64,000 nt of DNA, taken from positions 44,827-108,826 of the forward strand of contig JAJEFK010000026.1 of NCBI GenBank assembly GCA_022820505.1, written 5' to 3'. Below, piece after piece: positions 38,361 through 47,893 of the stretch. Numbering within the stretch: position 1 is the stretch's first letter; each line of letters opens with the position of its first letter. The notes under the pieces are model-generated. The model was not told the origin of the DNA. It searched no databases and saw only the letters and a list, made by a program, of their open reading frames with translations. The translations under genes were made by a program, and so were the position numbers. This stretch comes from Acidimicrobiia bacterium. GTDB lineage: Bacteria; Actinomycetota; Acidimicrobiia; Acidimicrobiales; Poriferisodalaceae.

Positions 38361-39287
38361 TCAATCCGCGCCGAGCAGTGCTGCCAGACGTCGAAGGGTG
38401 GCAAGCACCTCTTCCGCACGCGCTGCGCTTCCTCCCGCGAGCACATCAGCGGCTTCGGCGCTCAAGAGTGACCAAACGGTCTCTGGATCGCTGTCGTCGG
38501 TGTGCTTTCGCAAGAACGCTGTCCAGTCGCGAGCAGGAATGCCGGCCAAGGGCTGACGGATCGCGGCATCGATCCAGTCGTCCATGATCCCGATGCGAGC
38601 AATCCTGCCGAAGTTGTGACCGCTGTCAGAGACCGGTTCGTCGACCGTGCGGTCCCGGCCGCTATACGGCTCGACGCCGGTGGGAACGCGGATTGCCGTG
38701 TCGCTGTGAGCATCGCGGATGTTCTGCCACCAGTAGTTGCGGTACTCCGCCGCATATCGGGCTGACCAGATGCCGGGTGCAAGCACGCGCGGCTTCCCCG
38801 ACACCACATTCGACAAGCACCAAGGCACCACGACGAGCAAGTCCCACTGACTGCAAGCCATCGGCGTGACCGTGTATCGAAAACTCGGTACCGCCTCCTT
38901 CGCGAGCAAGTACCAGCCTTTCAGCTCGATTCCCATCGCCACATCGTCAACCCCCTGCGCGCTGCGACTGCGTAGGAGGACATCCGGAAACGTCTGCGCC
39001 TGCCTCACAAACTCGTGCAAGGGCCACTCGCCATCGGGATCCCAGACATCGCGCATCCTGTTCAGTGCTTCCACCACCTGCACTTCGATCGTCGCTCCGA
39101 GAACCGTGTTCAGCGCGAACAGATCCGTCGCATCGAGACCCTCCATAACGGTCGGCGACTGGAAGTGAATCGGCAACGCGGTGAGCGCATCCCGAACCCG
39201 GTTGGAGAGAGATGTGACCCGATGGTCGGGGTCCGGCTCGGGCGGGGTTGGCTCGTCCGCGCTCGCGGCGCGAGCTTCGTTGGGCAT
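38361..39287 (-). CDS. Putative PD-(D/E)XK restriction endonuclease
   Basis: TFPDVLLRSRSAQGVDDVAMGIELKGWYLLAKEAVPSFRYTV (PD...ExK); start abuts the methyltransferase stop. Confidence 0.65.
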   Translation of the reverse strand: MPNEARAASADEPTPPEPDPDHRVTSLSNRVRDALTALPIHFQSPTVMEGLDATDLFALNTVLGATIEVQVVEALNRMRDVWDPDGEWPLHEFVRQAQTFPDVLLRSRSAQGVDDVAMGIELKGWYLLAKEAVPSFRYTVTPMACSQWDLLVVVPWCLSNVVSGKPRVLAPGIWSARYAAEYRNYWWQNIRDAHSDTAIRVPTGVEPYSGRDRTVDEPVSDSGHNFGRIARIGIMDDWIDAAIRQPLAGIPARDWTAFLRKHTDDSDPETVWSLLSAEAADVLAGGSAARAEEVLATLRRLAALLGAD

Positions 39288-40393
39288 CAGACGTTCTTGC
39301 GCGGAGCAGCCGATGCGTCCAAGAGCCGCTGCTCGGCGACATCGGCAAAGTGGTCCACGCGCTCAGCTGCAAATGCATGCCGCCCACACGCAATTGCTGC
39401 TGCTGCGGCACTGCACAAACCGCCGAACGGCTCCCAGACGACATGGCCTGGACGGGTGGCCGCTGTGATGATGCGCTCCATGAACTCGACCGGCTTCTGG
39501 TTGAGGTGGACAGACGCATGGCGGCCCGGATTGTGGACACGCGGTGCGGAGCGGATGCCATTGCCCTTGTAGCGCTCGTCGCTGTGCAGCGCGGGTCGGC
39601 GCCACACGTTCGTCAGGCCGTGGGCATGAGTCCAAGCGTGGCGCAGCCGCGACCACTCTGACGCAGTGAGGGGCGTAGGACCATCCACGGAGTAGTAGGG
39701 GGCACCCTTTGGGTCACCATGGTGATTCGCGTAGGCGACCAACCGCTCCAGCATCTCGGGCGGTGGGAAGTACCAAAGCCAATCCTGGGTCAGATACTTG
39801 CGAGTTGCTGCATTGGCGACTCCACACGCCTCGTTTGCGCGGTACAGCGGCAAGCCAGCCCGCAGCCATTCATGGCGCAGCCACTGCTTGGCGGGCATGA
39901 CGCCCTCTGCGGTCTCGAATTCCAGGCGTCGCCGGTAGAAAACGCAGACTTCAGTGGTCACCGGGAACTGGCGGATCGTGTCGCCGTTGACGTTGCCAGC
40001 GATGTGACTGAGCCCCTTGTCCCAGACGATGCTCTGGACGTAATCCCAGCCAGCGTCCGCCAGCAGCGGATGCACACTCGCCCAGCCGATCTCCGTGTTC
40101 CAGAACCACAGCGTCGTAGCCGGGTGGGCGAACTTCGTCCAGTTCTCGATATGCGGGGCATACCAGTTCGGCAACTCCGACGGAGTGCGCGGATCGCCTG
40201 GAAACCCGCCGACACCGTACGCGCCGTCGGACATGATCAGCGAAGGCTGAGGCCATTCCACGTAGACGTCAAGAACGTCGCCGCGGTGCAGTGACCAATG
40301 CGGCTGCGATTCGTCAAACCTGACGGAAGCGCGCGTTCGTTCGGTCACCACACGACCAGAATAGGCAGGGGGTGTCACCGAATCACTGCTCAT
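39287..40393 (-). CDS. Site-specific DNA methyltransferase (N4/N6 amino-MTase-like)
   Basis: IMSDGAYGVGGFPGD (motif IV position), NQKPVEFMERII, VVWEPFGGLCSAAAAA (motif I position). Confidence 0.8.
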   Translation of the reverse strand: MSSDSVTPPAYSGRVVTERTRASVRFDESQPHWSLHRGDVLDVYVEWPQPSLIMSDGAYGVGGFPGDPRTPSELPNWYAPHIENWTKFAHPATTLWFWNTEIGWASVHPLLADAGWDYVQSIVWDKGLSHIAGNVNGDTIRQFPVTTEVCVFYRRRLEFETAEGVMPAKQWLRHEWLRAGLPLYRANEACGVANAATRKYLTQDWLWYFPPPEMLERLVAYANHHGDPKGAPYYSVDGPTPLTASEWSRLRHAWTHAHGLTNVWRRPALHSDERYKGNGIRSAPRVHNPGRHASVHLNQKPVEFMERIITAATRPGHVVWEPFGGLCSAAAAAIACGRHAFAAERVDHFADVAEQRLLDASAAPRKNV

Positions 40394-40454
40394 CGCCAAC
40401 TGTCGTCGATGATCGCACATCGGGCATCCGATAGCTGGACGAGCACTCCGAAAT

Positions 40455-40481
40455 TGGCGCTGATTGCTGATCGAGGTGGCT
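40455..40481 (+). repeat. 27-bp direct repeat, right copy
   Basis: TGGCGCTGATTGCTGATCGAGGTGGCT. Confidence 0.95.
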
Positions 40482-40550
40482 ATCGTTGCTGCGCTTGCAT
40501 CGGCAGAGATCCCGATCTCGACCTCGGCGCAAGCACACAGCAATACAGCT

Positions 40551-40625
40551 GGTCCCGTGGTGAAGTCTGGAGTTCACGCTGGCCTGTCAAGCCAGAGGTC
40601 GCGGGTTCAAATCCCGTCGGGACCG
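40551..40625 (+). tRNA. tRNA-Asp (anticodon GTC)
   Basis: GGTCCCG...CTGGCCTGTCAAGCCAG...GGGTTCAAATCCC...CGGGACCG. Confidence 0.95.
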
Positions 40626-40626
40626 C

Positions 40627-40699
40627 GGTCGGGTAGCTCAGTTGGCAGAGCGCGCGCCTGAAAAGCGCGAGGTCACCGGATCGACGCCGGTCCCGACCA
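40627..40699 (+). tRNA. tRNA-Phe (anticodon GAA)
   Basis: GGTCGGG...CGCGCCTGAAAAGCGCG...CCCGACCA. Confidence 0.93.
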
Positions 40700-40781
40700 C
40701 TGGGAACAAGCGGCCTCGAAGGGCTTCGCCCCTCGGCCGCTAACTCAAGGGGTGCCGTGGCGGCACGCCCCCGCGGGGTGT

Positions 40782-42197
40782 TTAGCGGCGCGTGACTTTG
40801 TCCTCTCGGGCGGCCGTTGCTACGGCGGAGGCCACTGCTGGGACTACTGAGCGGTCGAAGGCTGTGGGGATCACTAAGTCGGGACTCAGGTCGTCGCTGG
40901 AGACGCCTGCGGCGATGGCCTCGGCGGCGGCGATCTTCATGTTCTCGGTGATGTCGGTAGCGCCCGCGTCGAAGGCACCCCGGAAGATCCCGGGGAATGC
41001 CAGCACGTTGTTGATCTGGTTGGGGTAGTCGCTGCGGCCGGTGGCGACCACGGCGGCGATGTCGCCGATGTCGTCGGGCAGGATCTCAGGGTCGGGATTG
41101 GCCATCGCGAAGACGATCGGTCGCTCCGCCATCTTCGCCACGTCGTCGCGGGTGATGAGCCCCGGACCGCTCAATCCGAAGAACACGTCGGCGCCCGCCA
41201 TGGCATCGGAGACTGAACCGGCGACACGCTCGGTGTTGGTGTTGGCCGCCAGCCATTCCTTGGCGTGGTTCAGCTCGGAGCGACCCGGGTGAATGGTGCC
41301 CTTGCGGTCACAGGCGATCACGTCGCCGATGCCGGCGCCGAGCAGGATCTTGGCGGTCGCAACCCCGGCCGCACCGGCCCCCAGGATGACGCAGCGCAGG
41401 TTCGCCAGCTCCTTGCCCACGATCCGCGCCGAGTTCTCGAGCGCCGCCAAGGCGACTACTGCGGTGCCGTGCTGGTCGTCGTGGAACACGGGGATGTCGA
41501 GCGCGGCACGCAGCGCCTCTTCGACCTCGAACGCCCCGGGGGCCGCGATGTCCTCCAGGTTGATGCCGCCGAAGGTGGGCGCCAGCCGGATGACCGTCTC
41601 CACGATCTCGTCGGGCTCATTGACGTCGAGGCAGATCGGGAACGCATCCACGCCGGCGAATTCTTTGAACAGCAGCGCCTTGCCCTCCATGACCGGCATC
41701 GCGGCCGACGGGCCGATGTCGCCGAGACCCAGCACTGCCGTGCCGTCGCTGACTATCGCGACCGTGTTGCCCTTGATCGTCAGGTCGTGGACCCGCTCGG
41801 GCTCATTGGCGATGGCCCGGCAGACACGGGCCACACCGGGCGTATATGCCATGGAGAGGTCGTCGGCATCGCGCAGCGGGATGCGGCTGACGGTGGAGAG
41901 CTTGCCGCCGTCATGCAGTTCGAAGGTGCGGTCGAGCGCTGAGATGACCTTGATGCCCTCGAGGCCATCGACCGCCGCGCAGATACGAGCGACATGCTCC
42001 TCGCTCGACGCATCCACCACGATGTGCTGGCGCAGCGAGCCTTGCGTGATCGTGAAGCCGTCGAGGCTCTGGATGTTGCCGCCCACGTCGCCGATCGCGG
42101 TGCACAGCCGGCCGAGCGTGCCCGGCTGATGAGCGAGCTCGACTTCGAGCGTGGCGGAATAAGCGGCGGTGGGTCGAGACCCTGCAGTGGCCGTCAT
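40782..42197 (-). CDS. NAD-dependent malic enzyme with N-terminal ACT domain
   Basis: VELAHQPGTLGRLCTAIGDVGGNI; YTPGVARVCRAIA; VFHDDQHGTAVV; FAMANPDPEI. Confidence 0.95.
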   Translation of the reverse strand: MTATAGSRPTAAYSATLEVELAHQPGTLGRLCTAIGDVGGNIQSLDGFTITQGSLRQHIVVDASSEEHVARICAAVDGLEGIKVISALDRTFELHDGGKLSTVSRIPLRDADDLSMAYTPGVARVCRAIANEPERVHDLTIKGNTVAIVSDGTAVLGLGDIGPSAAMPVMEGKALLFKEFAGVDAFPICLDVNEPDEIVETVIRLAPTFGGINLEDIAAPGAFEVEEALRAALDIPVFHDDQHGTAVVALAALENSARIVGKELANLRCVILGAGAAGVATAKILLGAGIGDVIACDRKGTIHPGRSELNHAKEWLAANTNTERVAGSVSDAMAGADVFFGLSGPGLITRDDVAKMAERPIVFAMANPDPEILPDDIGDIAAVVATGRSDYPNQINNVLAFPGIFRGAFDAGATDITENMKIAAAEAIAAGVSSDDLSPDLVIPTAFDRSVVPAVASAVATAAREDKVTRR

Positions 42198-42398
42198 CAG
42201 TGCTCCCTGCGTGCTCGGGTAACGGCAGGGTATTGGCCGGACGTTCGATCTCGATGATGCAGCAGGAGTCGGCGGCCGCGCCAAAGCGATCGCCTTGCCA
42301 CAGCATCGCTCAAGCTCGAATCCGAGCGAGTGCTAGCATTCGGCGAACGTGAATGGGCTGCCCGGCGAATGGGCTGCCCGGCGACGAAAGGACCGCCG

Positions 42399-42590
42399 AT
42401 GTCTGAAGTTGATGAGCAGCCCGACCCAGAGGCGGTCATTGCGTCTGATGGCGACGAGTTGACCGAAGCCGAGCTGGAACAGGTCCAAGGCGCAACCGGC
42501 GTCAGCACGGGCGGCCAACAAGTCAACCCCGGGGCCGGGGCCGCCGCGTCGGGCCAGGCCAAGGCCGCGGCCGCCGCAGGACGGGTGTAA
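42399..42590 (+). CDS. Putative leader-containing precursor peptide (double-glycine-like leader ELTEAELEQVQGA)
   Basis: MSEVDEQPDPEAVIASDGDELTEAELEQVQGATGVSTGGQQVNPGAGAAASGQAKAAAAAGRV next to NHLM transporter genes. Confidence 0.6.
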   Translation: MSEVDEQPDPEAVIASDGDELTEAELEQVQGATGVSTGGQQVNPGAGAAASGQAKAAAAAGRV

Positions 42591-42695
42591 CGCCACTCAC
42601 CCGGCGTCGGCGTCGGCAGATCATGCCGGAGACCGACAGGGCAACATCGGCCGAGTGGCAGATCGACCTGATCTGAAGAGTTGCGGTACCCGAGG

Positions 42696-45689
42696 CTAGG
42701 CGAGCTGGCGCTCCACGAGCCGCCGGAACACGCCATCGGCACCGTACAGCTCGTCGAAGCTGCCGACCTGCACGACGCGCCCCGCCTGCATCACATAGAT
42801 GCGGTCGGCCTGCCGGATGGTCGACAGACGGTGGGCGATCACGATGCGGGTGGCGGCGAGGCGCTCAATGCCGGCCATCACCTGTGCTTGGCTGCGCGAG
42901 TCGAGCCAGCTCGTGGCCTCGTCGAGCCATACCACGCGTGGGTTTCGTGCCAACGCCGCAGCTATGCGGACTCGCTGGGCCTGCCCGCCCGAGAATGTCG
43001 AGCCTTCGGTGACGACGGTGTGCATCTGCATCGGCATCTCGGCAATCTCGTCGGCGACGTCGGCGCGACGCGCCGCATGCCACGCGTCATCGACGGTCAA
43101 GTCGTCGCCCATCCCGATGATGTTGTCGAGGAGGCTGCCCGGTTGCAGAGCGGCGTCCTGGGTGACCACGCCGAGTTGCCGACGCAGCACATGACGATCA
43201 AGGAACGCGATGTCGCGGCCGTCGTAATACACGCTGCCCGAGGTCGGGTCTTCGAGACCGAGCCCCAGCCGCATCAGCGTGCTCTTGCCGGCGCCGGAGT
43301 CGCCCACGATCGCGATGAACTCGCCCGGGCGGGCGCTGATCGACACGTCGGTGATGATCTCGGTGTCAGGGTCGTAGCGAAAGCTGACGTGGTCGAAGCT
43401 GACCTCGCCCCCGATCTCGAATCCGCCGCGGCCGATGCCGGACGGCTCCGGGCGTTCCCGCAGCACCGGGCGGACCTGCTCATACGCGGGCACTGCCGCT
43501 GCCACCGCCTCGAACGAACGGGCCAAGTTGGCCGCGGCTGCGTAAAAGGTCATGGCGACGGCGTAGACGACGAGGAAATCGCTGACCTGCAGCCGATCTC
43601 CCCCCCCGCGCCACACGGCGACCCCGCACAGGGCTGCGCCGATCAGCGCAGGCGTCGCCGCGCCCAGCGACATCAGGTGCTCGTTGAGGCGTGCAACCGC
43701 AATGGTCGCGAGCTGCTGGTCGCGATAGTGGCCCGCCCATCGTGCGAAGGCGGACGGCTCGGCGCCGGCACTGCGCAGCTTGCTGATCCCGCTGATCGAC
43801 TGCAGCAGCTCGCTGGTGGCGCGACGCTCAGCTGCGAACCTGCGCCGCTGCGGGCCGAACTGCCACAGCCCGACCAGCGCGCCGACGGCCACGCTCAGCG
43901 CACCCAGCGCGAGGCTGACCAGCGCGAGCGTCAGGTCATAGGCGAAGGGGATCGCAAGCGTGGGCGCCAGGAACGCCACCGCCAGCAGCGAGTTCGCCAC
44001 CACACCCGACACTTGATCGCGCATCCACTGGAAGCTCGCCATGCGCGAGGCGAGATCGCCGGTCGTGAACCTCCGAAGGAAACTCGGCGGAAGCGACAGC
44101 ACACGATCCCAGGCTGCGGCACTGACGCGTGCCGCAGCGCGCCCTTCGATACGCATCAGCGAGGTCCCGAGCAGAATCTGCAACACCACGCCCACCGCGG
44201 CGAAGCCGGCGAGAGCGATCATCACCTGAACCAGCATGTCGCCGGCCGCGCTCACGAGCACCCAGTCGGTGAGCACACCGACTGCCACCGCCGGCACCTG
44301 CATCAGCACAGCCGCGACAAGCCCGACCGCAACGAAGCGCACCAGATCTCCCGCGAGCCCTTGACGGGCGACGCGGGCAAGGTCGCGTGCGCTCGCCGGC
44401 TTCTCAGGCGGAAACGTCGGGTAGCACAGCCAAGCCGTCTCCGCGAGTTCGGCGGCGCGCTCGGCGCTGAGGCGACGTGAGGTTCCGTCGACAGGATCGA
44501 CCACGCGATAGCGGCCGGTCCAATGCGGCAGCAGCGCTACCGGCTGACCATCTGCTGCGCGGCGGCCCAGCATCGCGCCGCTGTCGCCGAGCCACCAGCG
44601 GTCCTCGGAGCTGAGCCGCACCTCGCGCGCTCGCACGCCCGATGCGCGCACGACGTCGGCCAAGCTGGGCTCAGCGTCGCCCGAGTCGCCATAACGGACC
44701 GGCGCCCGGAAGTCGATGCCTTGGCGCTTGCCGATCAGCGCCAGCGCCGACATCAGCATCGAGGCGCCGTGCACGTCCTGCGTGGGGTGGCGTTCATGGA
44801 TCCGGCTGAGGCCGACCGCAGCCGACTCGGCGTCACGGCGGCGCAGCGCCTCGCGTGCGGTCTGCTCGTTGACCGCATCGGCGCGCGCCAGCATCCGGTT
44901 GAGCTGCTCCGCGCTCAGCGCGAGCCGATGAAAGTCGTCGAGCGCTTCGAGGAGCCGGCCGTCGGCTGCGAGGCCCGCCGAGGTGGAGATGCGCAGCGTG
45001 CCGTGGGGGGGGGCGGTGAGCCAGGTGTCGGAGGTCAACGGCACGGCGGCGGTGGACTGCGAGAGCGTTTCGGTGCCCAAATAGGCGACATCGACGGCAT
45101 CGGACGCGGCCCACGCAACGGTGCCAGGCCGCGCCGACACGATCGTGGCGACGGCTGAGGCGGGCAGGCTCTGTGAGGCAGCGGGGTCGACGACGGCATC
45201 GGGGCGCGGGCGCGGCTCGATCGGTTCAGCAATAGCGCGCGAGACCGAGGCGATCCAGGCGTCGGCCTGAGCGGCGAGCTCGTCGGCCAGTGCGGGATCG
45301 GCCAGATCCGAGCGCTGCAGCCTCGCCAGTCGCGTGCCGGGCAGGCCCTTGCCGACGGCGGTCAATGACACACCGCTCGCCTCGAACCCGAACACCAGCT
45401 GACCCGCTTGGACGCGTGCCACATGGCGTGCGCTCGAGGCGGCCTGTCCGTCATCGACTTCGAACAGGAACACATCGACTGCGCCGCGAACCACGAGGCA
45501 GACCTGAGACGGATCGTCGAGCGTGATGGGCATGTTGGCCGCGCTCGACACGTCTTCGCTCTCGTCCAGCGCGACCCGCGCGATGAGCGACGTGCGGCTC
45601 ATCTGCGCCAGCGCGGCCTCCGCAGGCTGAGCATCGTGCGGGCGTCCGTCATCGCCCCACGTTGCCGATGCCGCCCGCAGCGTGCTCAT
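42696..45689 (-). CDS. NHLM-type bacteriocin ABC transporter (permease/ATPase, long N-terminal region)
   Basis: 997 aa; VGDSGAGKSTLMRLGLGLEDPTSGSVYYDG, TFSGGQAQRVRIAAAL, VVWLDEATSWLD; N-terminal regulatory-like region; overlaps next gene. Confidence 0.85.
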   Translation of the reverse strand: MSTLRAASATWGDDGRPHDAQPAEAALAQMSRTSLIARVALDESEDVSSAANMPITLDDPSQVCLVVRGAVDVFLFEVDDGQAASSARHVARVQAGQLVFGFEASGVSLTAVGKGLPGTRLARLQRSDLADPALADELAAQADAWIASVSRAIAEPIEPRPRPDAVVDPAASQSLPASAVATIVSARPGTVAWAASDAVDVAYLGTETLSQSTAAVPLTSDTWLTAPPHGTLRISTSAGLAADGRLLEALDDFHRLALSAEQLNRMLARADAVNEQTAREALRRRDAESAAVGLSRIHERHPTQDVHGASMLMSALALIGKRQGIDFRAPVRYGDSGDAEPSLADVVRASGVRAREVRLSSEDRWWLGDSGAMLGRRAADGQPVALLPHWTGRYRVVDPVDGTSRRLSAERAAELAETAWLCYPTFPPEKPASARDLARVARQGLAGDLVRFVAVGLVAAVLMQVPAVAVGVLTDWVLVSAAGDMLVQVMIALAGFAAVGVVLQILLGTSLMRIEGRAAARVSAAAWDRVLSLPPSFLRRFTTGDLASRMASFQWMRDQVSGVVANSLLAVAFLAPTLAIPFAYDLTLALVSLALGALSVAVGALVGLWQFGPQRRRFAAERRATSELLQSISGISKLRSAGAEPSAFARWAGHYRDQQLATIAVARLNEHLMSLGAATPALIGAALCGVAVWRGGGDRLQVSDFLVVYAVAMTFYAAAANLARSFEAVAAAVPAYEQVRPVLRERPEPSGIGRGGFEIGGEVSFDHVSFRYDPDTEIITDVSISARPGEFIAIVGDSGAGKSTLMRLGLGLEDPTSGSVYYDGRDIAFLDRHVLRRQLGVVTQDAALQPGSLLDNIIGMGDDLTVDDAWHAARRADVADEIAEMPMQMHTVVTEGSTFSGGQAQRVRIAAALARNPRVVWLDEATSWLDSRSQAQVMAGIERLAATRIVIAHRLSTIRQADRIYVMQAGRVVQVGSFDELYGADGVFRRLVERQLA

Positions 45690-47887
45690 TGCGACCGCAC
45701 CAGCTGGCTATAGAGGCCGTCGGCGTCGGCGAGCAGCGTGTCGTGGCTGCCCCGCTGCACCTCCCGGCCGCCGTCCATGACGATGATCTGGTCGCAGTCG
45801 CGGATCGTGCTGAGACGGTGCGCGACAATGAGGCACGAGCAGCCGCGACGGCGCAACGCGTCGTCGATGCGCCGTTCGGTCTCGGCGTCGAGCGTGCTGG
45901 TGGCCTCGTCGAGCAGCAGCACCGAGGGGCGAGCGACAAGAGCACGCGCTATCTCGAGCCGTTGGCGCTGGCCGCCGCTGAAGTTGGCGCCCCCTTCCCG
46001 GACATGGGCCTCATAGCCGCCGCGTCGGCGCATGATGTCGTCGTGGATCATGGCGTCGCGCGCTGCGGCCACCATGTCCGCCTCCGAAGCGGCGGCATTC
46101 CACATGGTGATGTTGTCGCGCACGCTGCCGTCGAACAGCGCTATCTGCTGATCGACCGTGGCCACCGATCCGACGAAGACCGGGCGCGGGATCTCACGCG
46201 TCGGCACACCGTCGAAGAGGACCTCACCCGACCACGGCTCGAACTCGCCGCTGACCAGGCGCAGCAGCGTCGATTTCCCCGAGCCGGTCGGCCCTACCAC
46301 CGCGATGCGCTGGCCGGGCTCGATGGCGAGGCTGAGCCCGTCGATGAGCGGTTCGGTCCGACCCCGGTAGCCGAAGCGAAGCTCGCTCACCTCCACCCGG
46401 CCCGCCAGCCGCAGGCAGCCATTCAGCGTCATCACGCGGCCGGGCTGCGACCCGTCGCCGGTATCGCCTGCCGCGTCGGCGGCAACCGCGGGGTCCGGCT
46501 CGGCTGCGGAGATGTCGCGCACCCGCTGCACATCGGCGCCGAGCAGCTCGAACGTGTCCACGTACAGCACGAAGCGCCCGATGGGAGCGAGGAAGCTGCC
46601 TGCCAGGACGTACACGGCGATCAGCTCGCCGATGCTGAGATCCCCTTCGATGACCTGCCAGCCGCCGAGCCCCAGCACGACCAGCGTGCCGCACGCGAGG
46701 AACAGCCCCGGCAGCGCCGCGTTCACATACGCCAGCTCGACCACCCGCTGACGAGCCGAGAGCTCGCGCGCTTGGTGGCCGCTCCAGCGGACGAAGAAGT
46801 CGTTCTCGGCTGCGGTGGCGCGCAGCATGTCGGCTTGGCGCAGCCCGGTGGTCTCGATGCCGAACAGCAGGGCCTGCTCGCGCCGCAGCAGCCGCTGGTG
46901 ATCCGTGCGGCGCAGGCTCACCAAGCGCGCGATGGCGACGTTGATCAGTGCTACAGCCAGCACGCTCGCGGCAATGAGCGGGTCGTAGACCACAAGCAGC
47001 GCCCACAACGCGACACTGGTCACCAGTTCCACAGCGAGTCCCACGAGATGTCGGCCGGCGCCATCGGCGATCTCGTCCACCAATCCGACTCGGGTGGTGA
47101 GATCGCCCGCGAAGCGGTGAGCGAAGTACTGCTTGGGCAGGCGCAGCAGATGCTGCAGCAGTCGCTGGGAACGCACCACGGCTACGCCGATGGCGATCCG
47201 GCGCAGCATGCGCTGCTGCAGCCAAGTCAGCAGGTAGACCGCAGCGCCCGCCAGCGCCATGGCGGCAACCACGAAGCCGCCCCAGTGGGGCGCCTCGCCG
47301 CCCAAGACGCTGTCGACGAAGACGCCGAGCAGCACGGGCAGCGCGAGGGCCGGGATTGCCAGCAGCAGCCCGGCCAGCGCCACGTATGCGAGTGCGCCGC
47401 GGGTGCCCGCAAGCCACGGCCACAGTGCACGCCACGCACTGGGGCGCTCCCCGACTGGCCGAAATGACGCCGTCGGCGACGCGGTGAGCACCACGCCCGC
47501 GTATGCGCGCTCCAGAGTCGAACGGCTCACGCGGCGACGGCCATTGGCCGGATCGTTCAGGTGGTACCGGTCGCCGACGATGCCTTCGAGCACCAAGAAG
47601 TGGTTGAACTCCCAGTACAGGATGGCCGGCAGGTCTGTCTCAGCCAGCGAGTCGACCTCCTTGCGCCAGCCGCGGACCTCCATGCCGTGCTTGTTGCCGG
47701 CGCGCACGATCCCTGCGGCACTGGCGCCGTCACGGCCGACGCCGCAGTCGTCCCGCAATTCCTCCAAGGGAACCCAGCGGCCGAAATGGGCCATGACGGC
47801 TGCCAGCGACGCTGCTCCGCATTCGGCCGCTTCAAGCTGAGGAATCAGCGGCGTGCGAATGCTGCGTCGTCGCAGCTGCGTCGGCAC
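45686..47887 (-). CDS. NHLM-type peptidase C39/permease/ATPase bacteriocin exporter
   Basis: IPQLEAAECGAASLAAVMAHFGR, FNHFLVLEG, LNDPANGRR (C39 Cys/His/Asp); VGPTGSGKSTLLRL; FSGGQRQRLEIARAL. Confidence 0.92.
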   Translation of the reverse strand: MPTQLRRRSIRTPLIPQLEAAECGAASLAAVMAHFGRWVPLEELRDDCGVGRDGASAAGIVRAGNKHGMEVRGWRKEVDSLAETDLPAILYWEFNHFLVLEGIVGDRYHLNDPANGRRRVSRSTLERAYAGVVLTASPTASFRPVGERPSAWRALWPWLAGTRGALAYVALAGLLLAIPALALPVLLGVFVDSVLGGEAPHWGGFVVAAMALAGAAVYLLTWLQQRMLRRIAIGVAVVRSQRLLQHLLRLPKQYFAHRFAGDLTTRVGLVDEIADGAGRHLVGLAVELVTSVALWALLVVYDPLIAASVLAVALINVAIARLVSLRRTDHQRLLRREQALLFGIETTGLRQADMLRATAAENDFFVRWSGHQARELSARQRVVELAYVNAALPGLFLACGTLVVLGLGGWQVIEGDLSIGELIAVYVLAGSFLAPIGRFVLYVDTFELLGADVQRVRDISAAEPDPAVAADAAGDTGDGSQPGRVMTLNGCLRLAGRVEVSELRFGYRGRTEPLIDGLSLAIEPGQRIAVVGPTGSGKSTLLRLVSGEFEPWSGEVLFDGVPTREIPRPVFVGSVATVDQQIALFDGSVRDNITMWNAAASEADMVAAARDAMIHDDIMRRRGGYEAHVREGGANFSGGQRQRLEIARALVARPSVLLLDEATSTLDAETERRIDDALRRRGCSCLIVAHRLSTIRDCDQIIVMDGGREVQRGSHDTLLADADGLYSQLVRSQ

Positions 47888-47893
47888 GGGCGC

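Noticed and set aside
39287-40543. Longest form of the methyltransferase ORF starting at 40543
   Set aside because: The extra N-terminus runs through the 27-bp repeat and is not methyltransferase-like; a start near 40393 or further inside is more plausible.
40551-40699. tRNA-Asp/tRNA-Phe as the attachment site of the 36162..40481 insertion
   Set aside because: The 27-bp repeat ends about 70 bp before tRNA-Asp and shares no sequence with either tRNA 3' end; the left copy is in the YcaQ-like gene end.
40709-40741. Inverted repeat AGCGGCC...GGCCGCT after tRNA-Phe as an intrinsic terminator
   Set aside because: Stable hairpin but no T-tract follows; left as an unassigned inverted repeat.
42681-47467. 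Long plus-strand ORFs (599 aa and 601 aa) over the ABC transporter genes
   Set aside because: Antisense to well-formed ABC transporter domains; no recognisable motifs.
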